A stretch of DNA of 64,000 nucleotides from Listeria ilorinensis (GCF_913566895.1 NZ_CAJYCN010000007.1:80204-144203), one strand, 5' to 3'. Positions 10,302-20,018 are shown, numbered from the stretch's first letter. Notes: a model not told the origin generated them from the letters alone. Numbers and translations are program-made.

Positions 10302-11091
10302 GACGTTTGCCTCCTCTAGTTAGGGTACGGTACATAAATCCTTGTAACGGAGCCGCTAGGAATACCATCGTATAAGTTCCTAAGAAGCTGGTCAAAAGCT
10401 GACTCGCTGCTGCATAGGATAAAATCGTCGAACTCTGCTCTGGTACCTGTGCAGCCAAAGTAGAAGAAGCTGCTGTCATCATACTTGCGGAACCAACACC
10501 TGAACTCATCGCAAGTGCCTTCACATCAAAGCCCAAATAAAGTAAGAACGGAGCAAAAATACTAAAGAAGATTGCACCAAACAATGTACCAATTAAATAG
10601 ATGGATAAAACACCGCGTCCTTCTGGAGAATTAAGTGTATATTTCTCTGATATATAGGCAAGTTCACCTTCACGGCCCAACCCCAGCGTGGCTCCAATCG
10701 CTTCACGACGAAGTCCGAGCATGATAGCAATGGGCAATCCGAGGATAACTGTTCCCAGATTCCCCAATTCCTGTAGGATAAACACCCAGCCAATGCTGAG
10801 GATTTCTTTGATATGCGGCGCTACATCAGCACCATAACGAGCCATCAGCGGTAGCATGATAATGATCAAATACTGTCCGGAAAAGCCAACGTTTTCTTTG
10901 CTATAGATTTTCTTCAAAATCCCTTTTCGGAAAAATGGAATCCCAAAGATCATTCCGATTATTACTGCAAAGACTAGTGGCAACACTGTCACCGTTACTT
11001 TGCCGAATTGAATCGTTTGAAGACCAATCATTTCTGAAATCGTGATAATCACTAACACAGTTGCAATTAAGTAGATAAACCCTTTTTTCAT
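10282..11091 (-). CDS. DUF3100 family membrane protein, probable transporter
   Basis: A 269-residue protein with about eight membrane segments. The regions GLGREGELAYISEKY and SSGVGSASMMTAASSTLA look like the conserved parts of the DUF3100 family, which is often found next to M20 amidohydrolases. Ribosome site GGGAGG precedes the ATG. It sits 10 bp after the M20 peptidase gene and overlaps the next membrane gene, so all three are one transcription unit. The likely job is uptake or export of the peptidase's substrate or product, but no substrate can be read from the sequence. Confidence 0.72.
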   Translation of the reverse strand: MKKGFIYLIATVLVIITISEMIGLQTIQFGKVTVTVLPLVFAVIIGMIFGIPFFRKGILKKIYSKENVGFSGQYLIIIMLPLMARYGADVAPHIKEILSIGWVFILQELGNLGTVILGLPIAIMLGLRREAIGATLGLGREGELAYISEKYTLNSPEGRGVLSIYLIGTLFGAIFFSIFAPFLLYLGFDVKALAMSSGVGSASMMTAASSTLAAQVPEQSSTILSYAAASQLLTSFLGTYTMVFLAAPLQGFMYRTLTRGGKRHAERNA

Positions 11092-11101
11092 CTTTTCCTC
11101 C

Positions 11102-12361
11102 CTATTCTGTGATCGACTGGATCAGTTTTTCATATTCTTGATAGCTTCGTTTATAAAATTTTGATGTATCCAACTGCCCATTCATTTCCTCCAGTACCTG
11201 ACTAACAAAACGCGGAAATTGCTCAAGCACAAAACGATCATCAATCATTTTGAAATCATCTCCATGAATGGCTCCTGTAAAACCCCCATAACTGATTTGG
11301 ATACAAGGGAAAAGAAAGGCTAAATCGCCAATATCGCCAGCAGCTGCAATTCCACCACGGTCATCAATCAGTCCCGTGATTTCTGTATTTTTATCGAAAG
11401 CCTGTTTGACAAAAGTATTTAAATAGCGGTCCTGAACGAATGGCAAATACCCCATTTGCGTCTCCGTAGTAACTGCACCAGAAAGTGCCGCTGCACTATG
11501 AAGCGCAGCTTGATCCAATTTTTTCGCTGTTTCCTGCATATATTCAACTGTTTTGGTCCGCAGATCAGTGCCAACAGTCATTCGATTCGGAATCACATTG
11601 GTCGACATGTCACTCTCCATCACGATCGGGTTAAAACGGACTAATTGGTCATCACGGACCTGTTGCCGTAAAAGCCCTAGTGCAACATTGAATAATGTAG
11701 AAATACTATAGGCATTTACACCGCTAAATGGATCAAATCCTGCATGCGTTGCTTTTCCCTCGAAGTGATAGCGTTTATACAGAAATCCTGCCAAATCACA
11801 GTCGATCTCAATCGTTGGTTCATCAAAAGTCTCCCCAATCGAATGGACACAGATCCCAAAGTCAATATCATCGAACACACCCAGCTTCATTGCTTCCGGC
11901 TTACCACCATAATAAGTGATCGTTCCCTCTTGACGTAAGCCTTCCCGATAGTCAAGATCAAGATATTCTTCCGCGGGTACAAAAACAAAGGCAATATTGA
12001 AATCATATTTTTCATATGCTTTTGACTCGACCAAATAGGCATATAACGAAAGTGCTGTTGTAATTTGCGTAAAATGGCCACAGTTGTGCGCTGCGCCAGT
12101 TTCTTTGTCTGCACAAAAATGGGTTGGTGCATAGACCGCATCAAGTTCTGCAATGAAGGCCATTGTCAGCGGTTTATCCTTCGAAAGATACGTCTTTATG
12201 CCAGTTGTACTGAAATACGCTAATTCAATCTGACTATTCTTACTTTTCAGAAACCGTTCGACTAGTTGCTTAGTTTTCCATTCCTTATACCCTAATTCTG
12301 GGTTATGGAAAATCTGTTCAGCAATTGCCTGCATTTCCGCAAACTGCTCTTTGAAAAACAT
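11102..12361 (-). CDS. M20 family metallopeptidase / amidohydrolase (AbgB-like)
   Basis: A 419-residue zinc-dependent amidohydrolase of the M20D type, the group containing p-aminobenzoyl-glutamate hydrolase. Metal-binding motifs are present: FIAELDAV, the HNCGH motif near residue 94, and FVPAEEY near 135, followed by a dimerisation lid around 190-300. I chose ATG 12361 because AGGAGG is 6 nt upstream; ATG 12367 abuts that site and ATG 12391 has none. First gene of an operon with two membrane proteins. It cleaves an N-acyl amino acid or short peptide in the cytoplasm; the exact substrate is unknown. Confidence 0.85.
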   Translation of the reverse strand: MFFKEQFAEMQAIAEQIFHNPELGYKEWKTKQLVERFLKSKNSQIELAYFSTTGIKTYLSKDKPLTMAFIAELDAVYAPTHFCADKETGAAHNCGHFTQITTALSLYAYLVESKAYEKYDFNIAFVFVPAEEYLDLDYREGLRQEGTITYYGGKPEAMKLGVFDDIDFGICVHSIGETFDEPTIEIDCDLAGFLYKRYHFEGKATHAGFDPFSGVNAYSISTLFNVALGLLRQQVRDDQLVRFNPIVMESDMSTNVIPNRMTVGTDLRTKTVEYMQETAKKLDQAALHSAAALSGAVTTETQMGYLPFVQDRYLNTFVKQAFDKNTEITGLIDDRGGIAAAGDIGDLAFLFPCIQISYGGFTGAIHGDDFKMIDDRFVLEQFPRFVSQVLEEMNGQLDTSKFYKRSYQEYEKLIQSITE

Positions 12362-12531
12362 TTTCATCCTCCTTGCCTTTTTTAAATCCACTTCTTATGA
12401 TAAAGAGATTCAAAAGTGAAGTCAACCCTATTTTAACAAAAAGTCGAATATTTATTGCAAATGCATATTTTTTGTACGTGTTTATTTCTCATTTTCAGAA
12501 TAAAATTCGTTTTTGCATCAAAAGCAAGTAC

Positions 12532-12566
12532 AAAAAAACCCGTTCACCTAGTAAACGGATTTTTCA
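12532..12566 (-). terminator. Terminator after the HAD phosphatase gene
   Basis: The stem ATCCGTTTAC with GTGAACGGGTT ends in seven T on the minus strand, 5 nt past the gene end. Confidence 0.75.
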
Positions 12567-12570
12567 AGGA

Positions 12571-13344
12571 TCAGATTAGACCAATTTGTTTCAGTCCCCA
12601 GTAAATGCCCTCTTCATTATTGTTCTTCGTTATAAATTTTGCCTGTTCTTTCAATTCAGGCACTGCATTGTCCATCGCAACTCCACAACTTACAGCTTGA
12701 AACATCTCCAAATCATTCAAACCATCACCGAATGCATAAGTTGGGACATCCTGATATCCCATCACCTTGAGCATGGCCGTAATCCCTTTTGCTTTTGAAC
12801 CATTCTTCCGAAGTACATCATTACTGAATGGCGTATTCCGAACAAACTGTAACTCAGGAAAACGTTCTGGAAAATATTCATCGCCGCTTTCAAGTAATAA
12901 AAGTGCCATATTGATCTCTTCTTTTAAATAAAGGCTCGGGTCAACATCCGGGGATGGCTGTCCCAGATACTTGAAATGCTTATCTAGGGCCGAGCCATTC
13001 TGTGTCGCCCGAATTTTCGTTTCATTATAGAAACATAACGGGATATTTTGTGAATCAGCAGCCTCTTTCAAACGACGAAGCAGCTCTTCTTCCAACACAT
13101 CTTGATATACCTTTTCACCTTGATACATAACGGCTTGCCCATTCATGATCACAGCTGAATCAATGCCTGTTATAGTCATCAAATGATCAATCTCTGTGAG
13201 TGTCCTTCCCGTTGCAATCATTGGCAAGACACGATTTTGACGCATTTTATCCAGTGCTTCAAGCGATTTTAGCGAGACCTCAGATGCAGAAGTTAGTAGC
13301 GTCCCATCCATATCAAAAAAACAAATTGCTTCTGGTTTCAACAA
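12571..13344 (-). CDS. HAD superfamily hydrolase, Cof-like (type IIB cap)
   Basis: A 257-residue sugar-phosphate or nucleotide phosphatase of the Cof/YidA type. Motif I is FFDMDGTLL (nucleophile D11), motif II is MIATGRT, and motif IV is GDGLNDLEM near 220, with a type IIB cap between. The start appears to be a TTG at 13344 with GGAAG-rich sequence upstream; no in-frame ATG precedes motif I. The gene downstream on the same strand is an M20 operon separated by a terminator, and the GNAT gene lies 31 bp upstream. In vivo substrate unknown. Confidence 0.88.
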   Translation of the reverse strand: MLKPEAICFFDMDGTLLTSASEVSLKSLEALDKMRQNRVLPMIATGRTLTEIDHLMTITGIDSAVIMNGQAVMYQGEKVYQDVLEEELLRRLKEAADSQNIPLCFYNETKIRATQNGSALDKHFKYLGQPSPDVDPSLYLKEEINMALLLLESGDEYFPERFPELQFVRNTPFSNDVLRKNGSKAKGITAMLKVMGYQDVPTYAFGDGLNDLEMFQAVSCGVAMDNAVPELKEQAKFITKNNNEEGIYWGLKQIGLI

Positions 13345-13375
13345 TCTTCTTCCCTTTCTTTATACAGACATATTT

Positions 13376-14167
13376 TTAACGATACAGTACAAAATCACTG
13401 ACATCTTCAAAGCCAATTTGATGATAGATTTTTCCAGCTACTGGATTATTGTAAAACAGACAAGGTGTTTTTCCTTCTGCCAGTAAATCACAGCAGAGCC
13501 GCTTCATAATGGTGCTGGCAAAGCCTTGACCACGATACTCTTTTCGTGTTGCTACACCTGTTATCATTGCAGAAAAGCTATTCTCAGCAGAAGATTCTGC
13601 CACGGAAACGATTTCGCCGCGCTGTTCAATCGTATAAATTCGTTTTGATCCTTGCTCAAGTTGTTCAATAATTAGCGCCTCATTATCGTTGCGCTCACCA
13701 AATTCTTCAATTCCTTTGCGCATTTCAATAATAGCCGCTACATCTATCGCTTTTGCTGAACGGATAATTACTTCACGATTAGCATTCATCATGCTCGCAT
13801 TCGTACATTTACAAAAATAAGAGTCCTGCCGCATAGACACTAATTCTGGCAGCTCCTGTTCAAACTTACTCGTCACACGTGGGATACCGCTAATATTAAG
13901 AGGGGCCTGTTCACGATTTTTAATGATTTCTGCAAAACCTGCCACATCAAATGAATCATTTTTCGAATAAGGTAAAAAATTTTTTCCAAAACGTAACATA
14001 CAAGCACGTAAATCTTCTGCTTCATCATAGTCACCCCAAAGTTCAAGAAAATCGGTTTCATAACCAAAATTTTCAAGATCTCCTAAAATAAATAAATTTT
14101 GCAATGCTTCCGGTTTTAGCAAACCCATGACTTCCTGTTCATTTGATGCAGTTAGCTTTTTAATCAA
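13376..14167 (-). CDS. GNAT family N-acetyltransferase
   Basis: A 263-residue protein whose C-terminal half is a GCN5-type acetyltransferase fold. The acetyl-CoA binding motif is VATRKEYRGQGFAS near 210, with motif B FYNNPVAGKIYHQIGF near the end. The N-terminal half (about 1-125) is a second, diverged GNAT-like domain of the kind seen in many Firmicute proteins. TTG 14167 is the start, with GAGGAG 9 nt upstream. It probably shares a transcript with the HAD gene 31 bp downstream. Acceptor substrate unknown. Confidence 0.82.
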   Translation of the reverse strand: MIKKLTASNEQEVMGLLKPEALQNLFILGDLENFGYETDFLELWGDYDEAEDLRACMLRFGKNFLPYSKNDSFDVAGFAEIIKNREQAPLNISGIPRVTSKFEQELPELVSMRQDSYFCKCTNASMMNANREVIIRSAKAIDVAAIIEMRKGIEEFGERNDNEALIIEQLEQGSKRIYTIEQRGEIVSVAESSAENSFSAMITGVATRKEYRGQGFASTIMKRLCCDLLAEGKTPCLFYNNPVAGKIYHQIGFEDVSDFVLYR

Positions 14168-14327
14168 GTGATCTCACTCCTCATCGCATAGTAACGGAAA
14201 ATTGATTTCATTTTAGTTGAAAACGAATCATTAGTCAATAACAGCACTAGCTTTAGAAATCTGACAAATTCAAGTCCACCAGCAATGAAAACCCTTTCAA
14301 GATTGAAATATTATTTTTCTGCTCTGA

Positions 14328-15404
14328 TTATTCTTCAAATTCGCCCATAAACAGCTGTTCGATATAGCCGGAAATATCTACGATAAACGCAGAAAATGGC
14401 GCCATATCTATCACTTCCAAATGTTCCTCATCATAACAAGCGATTTTCTTTGTCCGGGGATTCCAAAGAAAATGCAGATCCGAATAATTATCCACGTTTT
14501 TAGAAATTCGCAAATATTTTTTCCGTCCAATTTTTATTTCTACCGTATCGATTAATGTAAAAAAGTCTACAAACGCCACGTCTCCTTGCAACTTTACACA
14601 TAGCTCATCACTTTGCAAAAAATCCAGAATGTCTGTTGATAACCGATAATTTTTCAGTGCCTGCAACTTATTTGCTTTTTGATGAAATTCTGCAGGTTCA
14701 AGATTACGAAAGTAGGCTGCCATCTCTTCATCACCACGTTCGACAGCAATCGTATAAGGACGCATGCCATCCTTTTCAGCCAATTTTATATCCGCTCCAT
14801 GTTCCACCAGATAGCGGCACATCTTTAAATCAACATACCTTGCTGCCACACAAAGCGGTGTTGGTCTAAACGGATAGACCATATCCGGATGATTAAAATT
14901 CACATCTACACCATGCTCAATAAAGAAACCCAGCAGTTGATAATTATTGTCGCTAACTGCACCACGAAAAGCCATTCCGCCATATTGCGCAACCGAATGA
15001 CCCAATTCTTCAATAAGTGGAAGATGTTGGAATTTTTTACCATAGATGGCTTCTTTAAAGGCTTCCGACTTCACATTGTTAACGGCATGAATATCCGCAC
15101 CCTGTTCTGCGAGATAGCGAATCATTTTCTCATTTTCACTATACCGAACCGCTAGTAAAAAGCTAGGCTCCTTTTTGTTGTTTAGTTCAGCCCCCTGCTC
15201 AACAAACCATTTCACTGCCTCAAAACAATCCATGATAATGGCAAATTGAACTGGTGAATAAGCTATATATTCCGCTAGCTTTATTTCAGCTAAAATATTC
15301 CAACCATTCGCTTGTTGTTTTTCTAACCGAGTAGTATCCTCCTCTAAAATGTCTAAAAGAATGTCCGGTACATTCTCAAAATCGCCTAGATTTTTTAGTT
15401 TCAT
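14328..15404 (-). CDS. Ankyrin repeat protein
   Basis: A 358-residue soluble protein with at least four ankyrin-type repeats between residues 50 and 235, shown by phrases such as VKWFVEQGAELN, IRYLAEQGADIH, LGFFIEHGVDVN and CRYLVEHGADIK. The C-terminal 110 residues form a separate, unrecognised beta-rich region (IKIGRKKYLRIS). No signal peptide or membrane segment, so it is cytoplasmic. ATG 15404 follows AAGGAG. Ankyrin repeats bind proteins; the partner is unknown. It lies in an accessory-looking stretch between the clpB and hem regions. Confidence 0.85.
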   Translation of the reverse strand: MKLKNLGDFENVPDILLDILEEDTTRLEKQQANGWNILAEIKLAEYIAYSPVQFAIIMDCFEAVKWFVEQGAELNNKKEPSFLLAVRYSENEKMIRYLAEQGADIHAVNNVKSEAFKEAIYGKKFQHLPLIEELGHSVAQYGGMAFRGAVSDNNYQLLGFFIEHGVDVNFNHPDMVYPFRPTPLCVAARYVDLKMCRYLVEHGADIKLAEKDGMRPYTIAVERGDEEMAAYFRNLEPAEFHQKANKLQALKNYRLSTDILDFLQSDELCVKLQGDVAFVDFFTLIDTVEIKIGRKKYLRISKNVDNYSDLHFLWNPRTKKIACYDEEHLEVIDMAPFSAFIVDISGYIEQLFMGEFEE

Positions 15405-15445
15405 CGGCTTGCTCCTTTGCTGTCATCAGTTCCTTCATCATAAAA

Positions 15446-15486
15446 AAAATCATGTTGGAATCAAACAATCGTTTGACTCCAACATG
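15446..15486 (-). terminator. Terminator after the HTH regulator gene
   Basis: The 16-bp stem CATGTTGGARTCAAAC with a 4-nt loop is followed by eight T on the minus strand. Confidence 0.85.
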
Positions 15487-15499
15487 ACCTATCTTATCA

Positions 15500-15862
15500 T
15501 TATTCATAGTGAATTTCGCCAATTTTTAACATCAAGCTGAGCGCATTGAACTTTTCATTCCCTGTTTGAAGTTTCGAATCATCTGCCCCAATCTTGGAAG
15601 TATCTCTAAAATTAATCGGCTGCGAAGTGATATTTTCCATCGGTTGTACGAAATAATTTTCTTCTAGTCCTAGTTGTTCAGTCATTGTTCGTATGTATTT
15701 CGTGAATTTTTTTTCATTTCTAATTTTACCATTTACGACACTTGTTACATTACTCTGCGATAAACCGACCGCTTTCGCAAACGTTCTATTTGTATAAGCA
15801 TTTAACTTCATATATATAGCAACATTATCAGCTATTCTTTGTTTTTCTGATAGTACTTTCAT
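15500..15862 (-). CDS. Small XRE-like helix-turn-helix regulator
   Basis: A 120-residue protein with an N-terminal helix-turn-helix at about 20-50 (FAKAVGLSQSNVTSVVNGK), as in Cro/C1-type repressors. The remainder is polar with no known ligand domain. GGGAGG precedes ATG 15862. It is a single-gene unit between the ankyrin gene and hemH with its own terminator. The upstream region contains an ATTAC-G-GTAAT palindrome at about 15938-15950 that could be an autoregulatory operator. Targets unknown. Confidence 0.75.
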   Translation of the reverse strand: MKVLSEKQRIADNVAIYMKLNAYTNRTFAKAVGLSQSNVTSVVNGKIRNEKKFTKYIRTMTEQLGLEENYFVQPMENITSQPINFRDTSKIGADDSKLQTGNEKFNALSLMLKIGEIHYE

Positions 15863-16004
15863 TTTCCGAACCTCCCGTTCGTTATTACATTTTCTATTAT
15901 GCCCAAGAAAAATGAGAATGTGATTAAAATCAAATAGTATTACGGTAATAATTTTGAAAGCGTTTTATTCAATGTGTAATCGTCCTTCTTTTAGGTATCC
16001 TCCA

Positions 16005-16038
16005 CAAAAAAGATGACCAGCGTTATTCTGATCATCTT
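16005..16038 (-). terminator. Terminator after hemH
   Basis: The stem AAGATGAYCAG with a 7-nt loop is followed by six T on the minus strand, directly after the hemE-hemH operon. Confidence 0.85.
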
Positions 16039-16044
16039 CCCTGA

Positions 16045-16971
16045 TTAACTTTGATATACCTGCCAAACTTTGTCCCTCAGAATTTCCAAGAACTCCTGAT
16101 CGGCATTGGGCATTGGTGGACGATAGTAAGTCGCCCCAATTTCATCCGTTACAACTTTGCATTCATAATCGTTGTCATACAAAACTTCCAAATGCTCTGC
16201 AACAAAGCCGACTGGTGCATAAATAAAATGTTCATAGTGATATTTAGCAAACAGCTCGCGCGTTAAATCTTGTACATCCGGACCTAGCCACGGCTCCCCT
16301 GTTTTCCCTTCACTTTGCCAGCCAAGCGCATAATGAGGAACGATCGTTTTCTCAAAGATCCACTGAGCTGTCTCTTTCAACTGATCTGGATAAGGATCGC
16401 CAAACTGTTTGATTTTTTCCGGTAAGCTGTGCGCTGACACAACCAGCACCGTTTTCTCACGTGCTTCTTCTGATAATGTCTCAACGATTTGATTGATACG
16501 ATCTGCCCACATTTGAATAAATTTCGGTTCTTGATACCATGAATCAATCGTTTTGATCGAAAGATCGTCTAATTTTGCAGCTGCTTCTTTCGCACGTTTA
16601 TTATAAGCTTCCACACTAAAACTGGAATAATGAGGAGCTAGGACAATGGATACAGCTTCGGTGATCCCATCTTCATGCATTTTCTGAACCGCGTCTTCAA
16701 TAAAAGGCTCAATATGTTTCAAACCAATATAGACTTGAAAGACGACTTCTTTTTGAGAGACATTCAAAACCTTTTCAAGACCTTGTGCCTGCGCCTCTGT
16801 AATTTTTGCCAGTGGAGACAAGCCACCGATTGCCTGATAACGTCCCCGTAAATCTGCAATCATCTCTTCTGTGGGTCTGTGTCCATGACGAATATCCGTA
16901 TAGTAGCGCTCGATATCCGCATCTTGATAGGGAGTTCCATAAGCCATTACAAGTAAACCTACTTTTTTCAT
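16045..16971 (-). CDS. hemH: Coproporphyrin III ferrochelatase
   Basis: Inserts ferrous iron into coproporphyrin III in the coproporphyrin-dependent heme pathway used by Gram-positive bacteria (gene also called cpfC). The 308-residue protein aligns with Bacillus HemH. The proximal tyrosine is Y11 (VMAYGTPY), the catalytic histidine is H181 ([10 protein letters not shown]), and the glutamate is E262 ([10 protein letters not shown]). It overlaps hemE by 4 bp (ATGA), so the pair is translationally coupled. The next pathway enzyme, coproporphyrinogen oxidase HemY, is not in this window. Confidence 0.95.
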   Translation of the reverse strand: MKKVGLLVMAYGTPYQDADIERYYTDIRHGHRPTEEMIADLRGRYQAIGGLSPLAKITEAQAQGLEKVLNVSQKEVVFQVYIGLKHIEPFIEDAVQKMHEDGITEAVSIVLAPHYSSFSVEAYNKRAKEAAAKLDDLSIKTIDSWYQEPKFIQMWADRINQIVETLSEEAREKTVLVVSAHSLPEKIKQFGDPYPDQLKETAQWIFEKTIVPHYALGWQSEGKTGEPWLGPDVQDLTRELFAKYHYEHFIYAPVGFVAEHLEVLYDNDYECKVVTDEIGATYYRPPMPNADQEFLEILRDKVWQVYQS

Positions 16972-18032
16972 GATTTTTCACCTTTCTGTAACCAGTCAGC
17001 ACTTTTACGATGTACATGATCTGTTAATTTTTTCAACATTTCAGGAGAGACTTCTGGAAAAACACCATGACCTAAATTAAAAATAAAACCCTTTTGTCGA
17101 ACTGCTTCCTGCAAAATTCGGTCTGTTTCCGCTAAACACTTCGCAGGCGCAAGCAAAAGTGCAGGATCAAGATTTCCCTGCAAGGCTTTCTCAGGTAACA
17201 AGCCTCGAGCAGCCACAACCGATGTCCGCCAGTCAAAACCGACAACATCTGCCTCCAATTCATTAAAGTTAGCCAATAAATGCCCCGAAGCCACAGCCTG
17301 CATAATCACAGGTGTTTCTGGATGTTTGCGCTTGATCGTCGAGATAATTTCTGCCATCACCGGTTGAATATAGGTTCGGTAATCAGCTGCTGATAAAGCC
17401 CCCACCCATGAATCAAAGAGTTGAACCGCACTGGCACCCGCTTCAATTTGAGCGAGCAGATAGTCCGTTGTCATTACCCCCAGTTTTTTCATTAAAAGCT
17501 GCCAGCCAAGTGGATCTTGATACATAAAAGCTTTGGTTCTATAATAATTTTTAGATGGACCACCCTCGATTAAATAGCTTGCTAGCGTAAAAGGAGCACC
17601 TGCAAAGCCAATCAGCGGCACATTCAGCTGTTCTTCTGTAAGTAAACGGATCGTATCTAAAACATAGGGAACATCCCGGCTCGGCAAAAGCGTTCCAAGT
17701 GCTTCAACATCCGAAATTTGCCTGATTGGATGACCAATAACGGGGCCAATCCCACTCTTAATTTCAACGTCTACACCAATCCCGTGCAGCGGAGTCATGA
17801 TATCTTTATACAAAATTGCCGCATCTACCCCATAATTTTCAACAGGCAGGCGTGTCACATACGCACATAATTCTGGCTCATGTGTAATTTCAAATAGTGA
17901 GTACTTTTCTTTTAATTGCCGATATTCCGGCTGAGAACGTCCCGCTTGCCGCATATACCAGACAGGGATCTGCTCTACAAACTCTTTTCTAGCCGCTCTT
18001 AAAAACAGATCATTGGTGATTTTTTTTGCCAA
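16968..18032 (-). CDS. hemE: Uroporphyrinogen III decarboxylase
   Basis: Cytoplasmic enzyme that removes four carboxyl groups from uroporphyrinogen III to give coproporphyrinogen III. The family signature [16 protein letters not shown] is near the N terminus, and [15 protein letters not shown] and [16 protein letters not shown] are also present. I chose TTG 18032 because AAGGAG is 9 nt upstream; a longer frame to GTG 18062 has no ribosome site. The resulting 354 residues fit the family. It is the first gene of the hemE-hemH operon, divergent from an IsdG-type heme monooxygenase. The shared upstream region holds a palindrome (18093-18110). Confidence 0.95.
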   Translation of the reverse strand: MAKKITNDLFLRAARKEFVEQIPVWYMRQAGRSQPEYRQLKEKYSLFEITHEPELCAYVTRLPVENYGVDAAILYKDIMTPLHGIGVDVEIKSGIGPVIGHPIRQISDVEALGTLLPSRDVPYVLDTIRLLTEEQLNVPLIGFAGAPFTLASYLIEGGPSKNYYRTKAFMYQDPLGWQLLMKKLGVMTTDYLLAQIEAGASAVQLFDSWVGALSAADYRTYIQPVMAEIISTIKRKHPETPVIMQAVASGHLLANFNELEADVVGFDWRTSVVAARGLLPEKALQGNLDPALLLAPAKCLAETDRILQEAVRQKGFIFNLGHGVFPEVSPEMLKKLTDHVHRKSADWLQKGEKS

Positions 18033-18092
18033 AGCTTCTCGCTCCTTTATGTTCAAGTTCACACATATCGTGACTTAATGCTTCAGTACAAG

Positions 18093-18110
18093 AATACTAG
18101 AATTAGTATT
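18093..18110. promoter_or_regulatory. Palindrome AATACTA-N4-TAGTATT between hemE and hmoB
   Basis: A perfect 7-bp inverted repeat with a 4-bp gap overlaps a likely hemE promoter (TTGGTT-N17-TATTCT on the minus strand). It has the size of a dimeric repressor site. The regulator is not known. Confidence 0.4.
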
Positions 18111-18233
18111 GAAAACCAAACAAGTTGCTTGTGCAGAAGTTTATAATCCCCAAAACGTGGAAAAAGAAGGGCAGATAAATGTTGTTGTATGATTTATCCT
18201 TCATTATTTTATAAACAGAATGGAGTCTTTATC

Positions 18234-18737
18234 ATGAAAAATATGTATATTACGACTGGAACTGAGCACTATCTTCGCCAAATCTTACAAGAACATCCGA
18301 ACGAACCGATTATTCTACTGCAAAACTTCCATCAGTCTCTACTCTTTCATGAATCAACTGGTCCCAGTGTCTTCCGTGAAGAAGCTACATACCGTGAATT
18401 GCAGCGTCAAGGCGATATCCGTGGGTTTGGTACGGTTGTTTTCGAATATATCATGGTGCGCGATGAAGAAACCCCTCTTTTCTTAAAAGCTTTCCAAAAT
18501 TTACGTCTCTATCTACGCGATGCCATCGGTTCTCAGGCCCTCATACTTGGTCAATCGACGAAAACCAACAAGTTTTTGATCGTCACCTTTTGGGATTCAG
18601 AACAAGATTATCAAGCTTGGAACGGAACAAACTACCATAAAGAAGTCATTCGGCTTATGAAAGAAAATAATACACAAATTGGTTTTTCCCATATCGATAG
18701 CTATCATTTCCCCGAATTTTCACATGACAGTAAATAA
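18234..18737 (+). CDS. hmoB: Heme-degrading monooxygenase, HmoB/IsdG-type ABM domain
   Basis: A 167-residue protein whose C-terminal 95 residues form an antibiotic-biosynthesis-monooxygenase (ABM) fold. IsdG-family hallmarks are the FWDSEQDYQAW tryptophan and the nearby histidine in NYHKEV. In Bacillus, HmoB (YhgC) lies beside hemE just as here, and it opens heme to release iron. ATG 18234 has GGAG 8 nt upstream; the upstream ATG at 18189 has no ribosome site. It is divergent from the heme biosynthesis operon, so the region couples heme synthesis with heme turnover. Confidence 0.82.
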   Translation: MKNMYITTGTEHYLRQILQEHPNEPIILLQNFHQSLLFHESTGPSVFREEATYRELQRQGDIRGFGTVVFEYIMVRDEETPLFLKAFQNLRLYLRDAIGSQALILGQSTKTNKFLIVTFWDSEQDYQAWNGTNYHKEVIRLMKENNTQIGFSHIDSYHFPEFSHDSK

Positions 18738-18740
18738 AGC

Positions 18741-18790
18741 AAAAAAGCGTTGGACAAGGTATAAGGCTATCTCTCGTCCAGCGCTTTTTA
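18741..18790. terminator. Bidirectional terminator between hmoB and ecsB
   Basis: AAAAGCGTTGGAC pairs with GTCCAGCGCTTTT around a 20-nt loop, with A and T flanks suiting both convergent genes. Confidence 0.85.
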
Positions 18791-18791
18791 A

Positions 18792-20018
18792 TTATTTTTC
18801 TAATAATTTTTTCACACGGTATGGTACATACAAGAAGGTAAATAATCCAACGAATGCCAGATTAATAGCTAAAATAACAAGCCCACTAACCGAGTCATTC
18901 TGTGCAATACCAATGATTCCAAATAGTATTGCCTGAAAAACAAGTAGAATCCGTACAAAATGAATAAAACTTCGGCTGCGCCATGCATCATCAATTGGAT
19001 ATAGCCTCAGCATCAACTGACCATCAAAATGTTTCAGCATCGGAATAAACTGAAAACCTGTCAGATATAAAAAGATGAGTGAAAATAGAATGTTCAAATA
19101 AAATCCCTGAATAAAGATCATTAAAATGGCTGCAATAATTGTCAAACGCACATACAGTCCCACATATTCATTGGTTCTAACAAAAGTCCGGCTGAACAGA
19201 TAGGCAAACGTCTTTTTTTTCGCATAAGGAATTGGCCGATAAAGAAAATCCAGATAGCTTCTGCGCTTAACCGTTCCTTTTAAATGCGGTACATCAGCAA
19301 ATAAGTTTACCAGCCGATAGAATCGGTTCATCCGCGCTTCCTCTTTATCAATCAGATATTCCCACCGAATCGTCAGCTCTCGTGTTTTCGTCAGCAGCAT
19401 ATAATAACTTGAAAAAAGTAACACGAGCGTCACGGGAATCGTCCAAATAAGTGAAAAAGCAAGTAACAAATAGATAATCAAAGCAGATAGTAGAATCCGG
19501 AAGTAAAGCCAGCCGGTGTCACTTGCCTCCAGTTTGCCAGCTTGAAAACTGAAAAAGACATTCCATAACTTTAAAAGACCAAACATGATAACAAGTACAA
19601 AAAAGCGATCATAAGAAAAGCCAGTGACTGCTGCATACATAGGCATTGCTGCCAAAAGAACGAGCACATACAGATAAGCCTGCATCCAAAAACTGGTGAA
19701 CTGTGCCTTTTTAAAATAATGCGCCATTTCTTTTTCCTGTACGATTAGATAGACTGCATCTGGTCGTTTGAGAAGTGTAGCTACAGAGCCGAATACAATT
19801 GCTGCAGTCAACATGACGACCATTAGAGGCACAGCAGGAAAAACTGGTGTTAGTGTTTTGACCCATGCCGAGTAATAAAAAATAAGCGCGCCTACACCTA
19901 TAATTAAAACAAATAGCAAGTGGTCATTAAAAATATAGCGGAGATATTTAACCACTTCATCTGAATAGGTGGAAAACCGTTTTTTCCAAAGTTCTCGACT
20001 ATTAAATTCCAGTTTCAT
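18792..20018 (-). CDS. ecsB: ABC transporter permease EcsB
   Basis: A 408-residue integral membrane protein with about eight predicted helices in pairs (for example around 32-70, 95-150, 170-200 and 280-400). It is the membrane partner of EcsA. In Bacillus the EcsAB transporter affects protein secretion, competence and intramembrane proteolysis by RasP. The start lies 17 bp inside ecsA, which shows coupling; the ribosome site (AAAGAAGAAG) is weak. It ends at the terminator shared with hmoB. No ecsC gene follows. Confidence 0.92.
   Translation of the reverse strand: MKLEFNSRELWKKRFSTYSDEVVKYLRYIFNDHLLFVLIIGVGALIFYYSAWVKTLTPVFPAVPLMVVMLTAAIVFGSVATLLKRPDAVYLIVQEKEMAHYFKKAQFTSFWMQAYLYVLVLLAAMPMYAAVTGFSYDRFFVLVIMFGLLKLWNVFFSFQAGKLEASDTGWLYFRILLSALIIYLLLAFSLIWTIPVTLVLLFSSYYMLLTKTRELTIRWEYLIDKEEARMNRFYRLVNLFADVPHLKGTVKRRSYLDFLYRPIPYAKKKTFAYLFSRTFVRTNEYVGLYVRLTIIAAILMIFIQGFYLNILFSLIFLYLTGFQFIPMLKHFDGQLMLRLYPIDDAWRSRSFIHFVRILLVFQAILFGIIGIAQNDSVSGLVILAINLAFVGLFTFLYVPYRVKKLLEK

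Noticed and set aside
18189..18233. Upstream extension of hmoB to an ATG at 18189
   Set aside because: No ribosome site precedes it, while GGAG lies 8 nt before ATG 18234, where the HmoB-like sequence begins.
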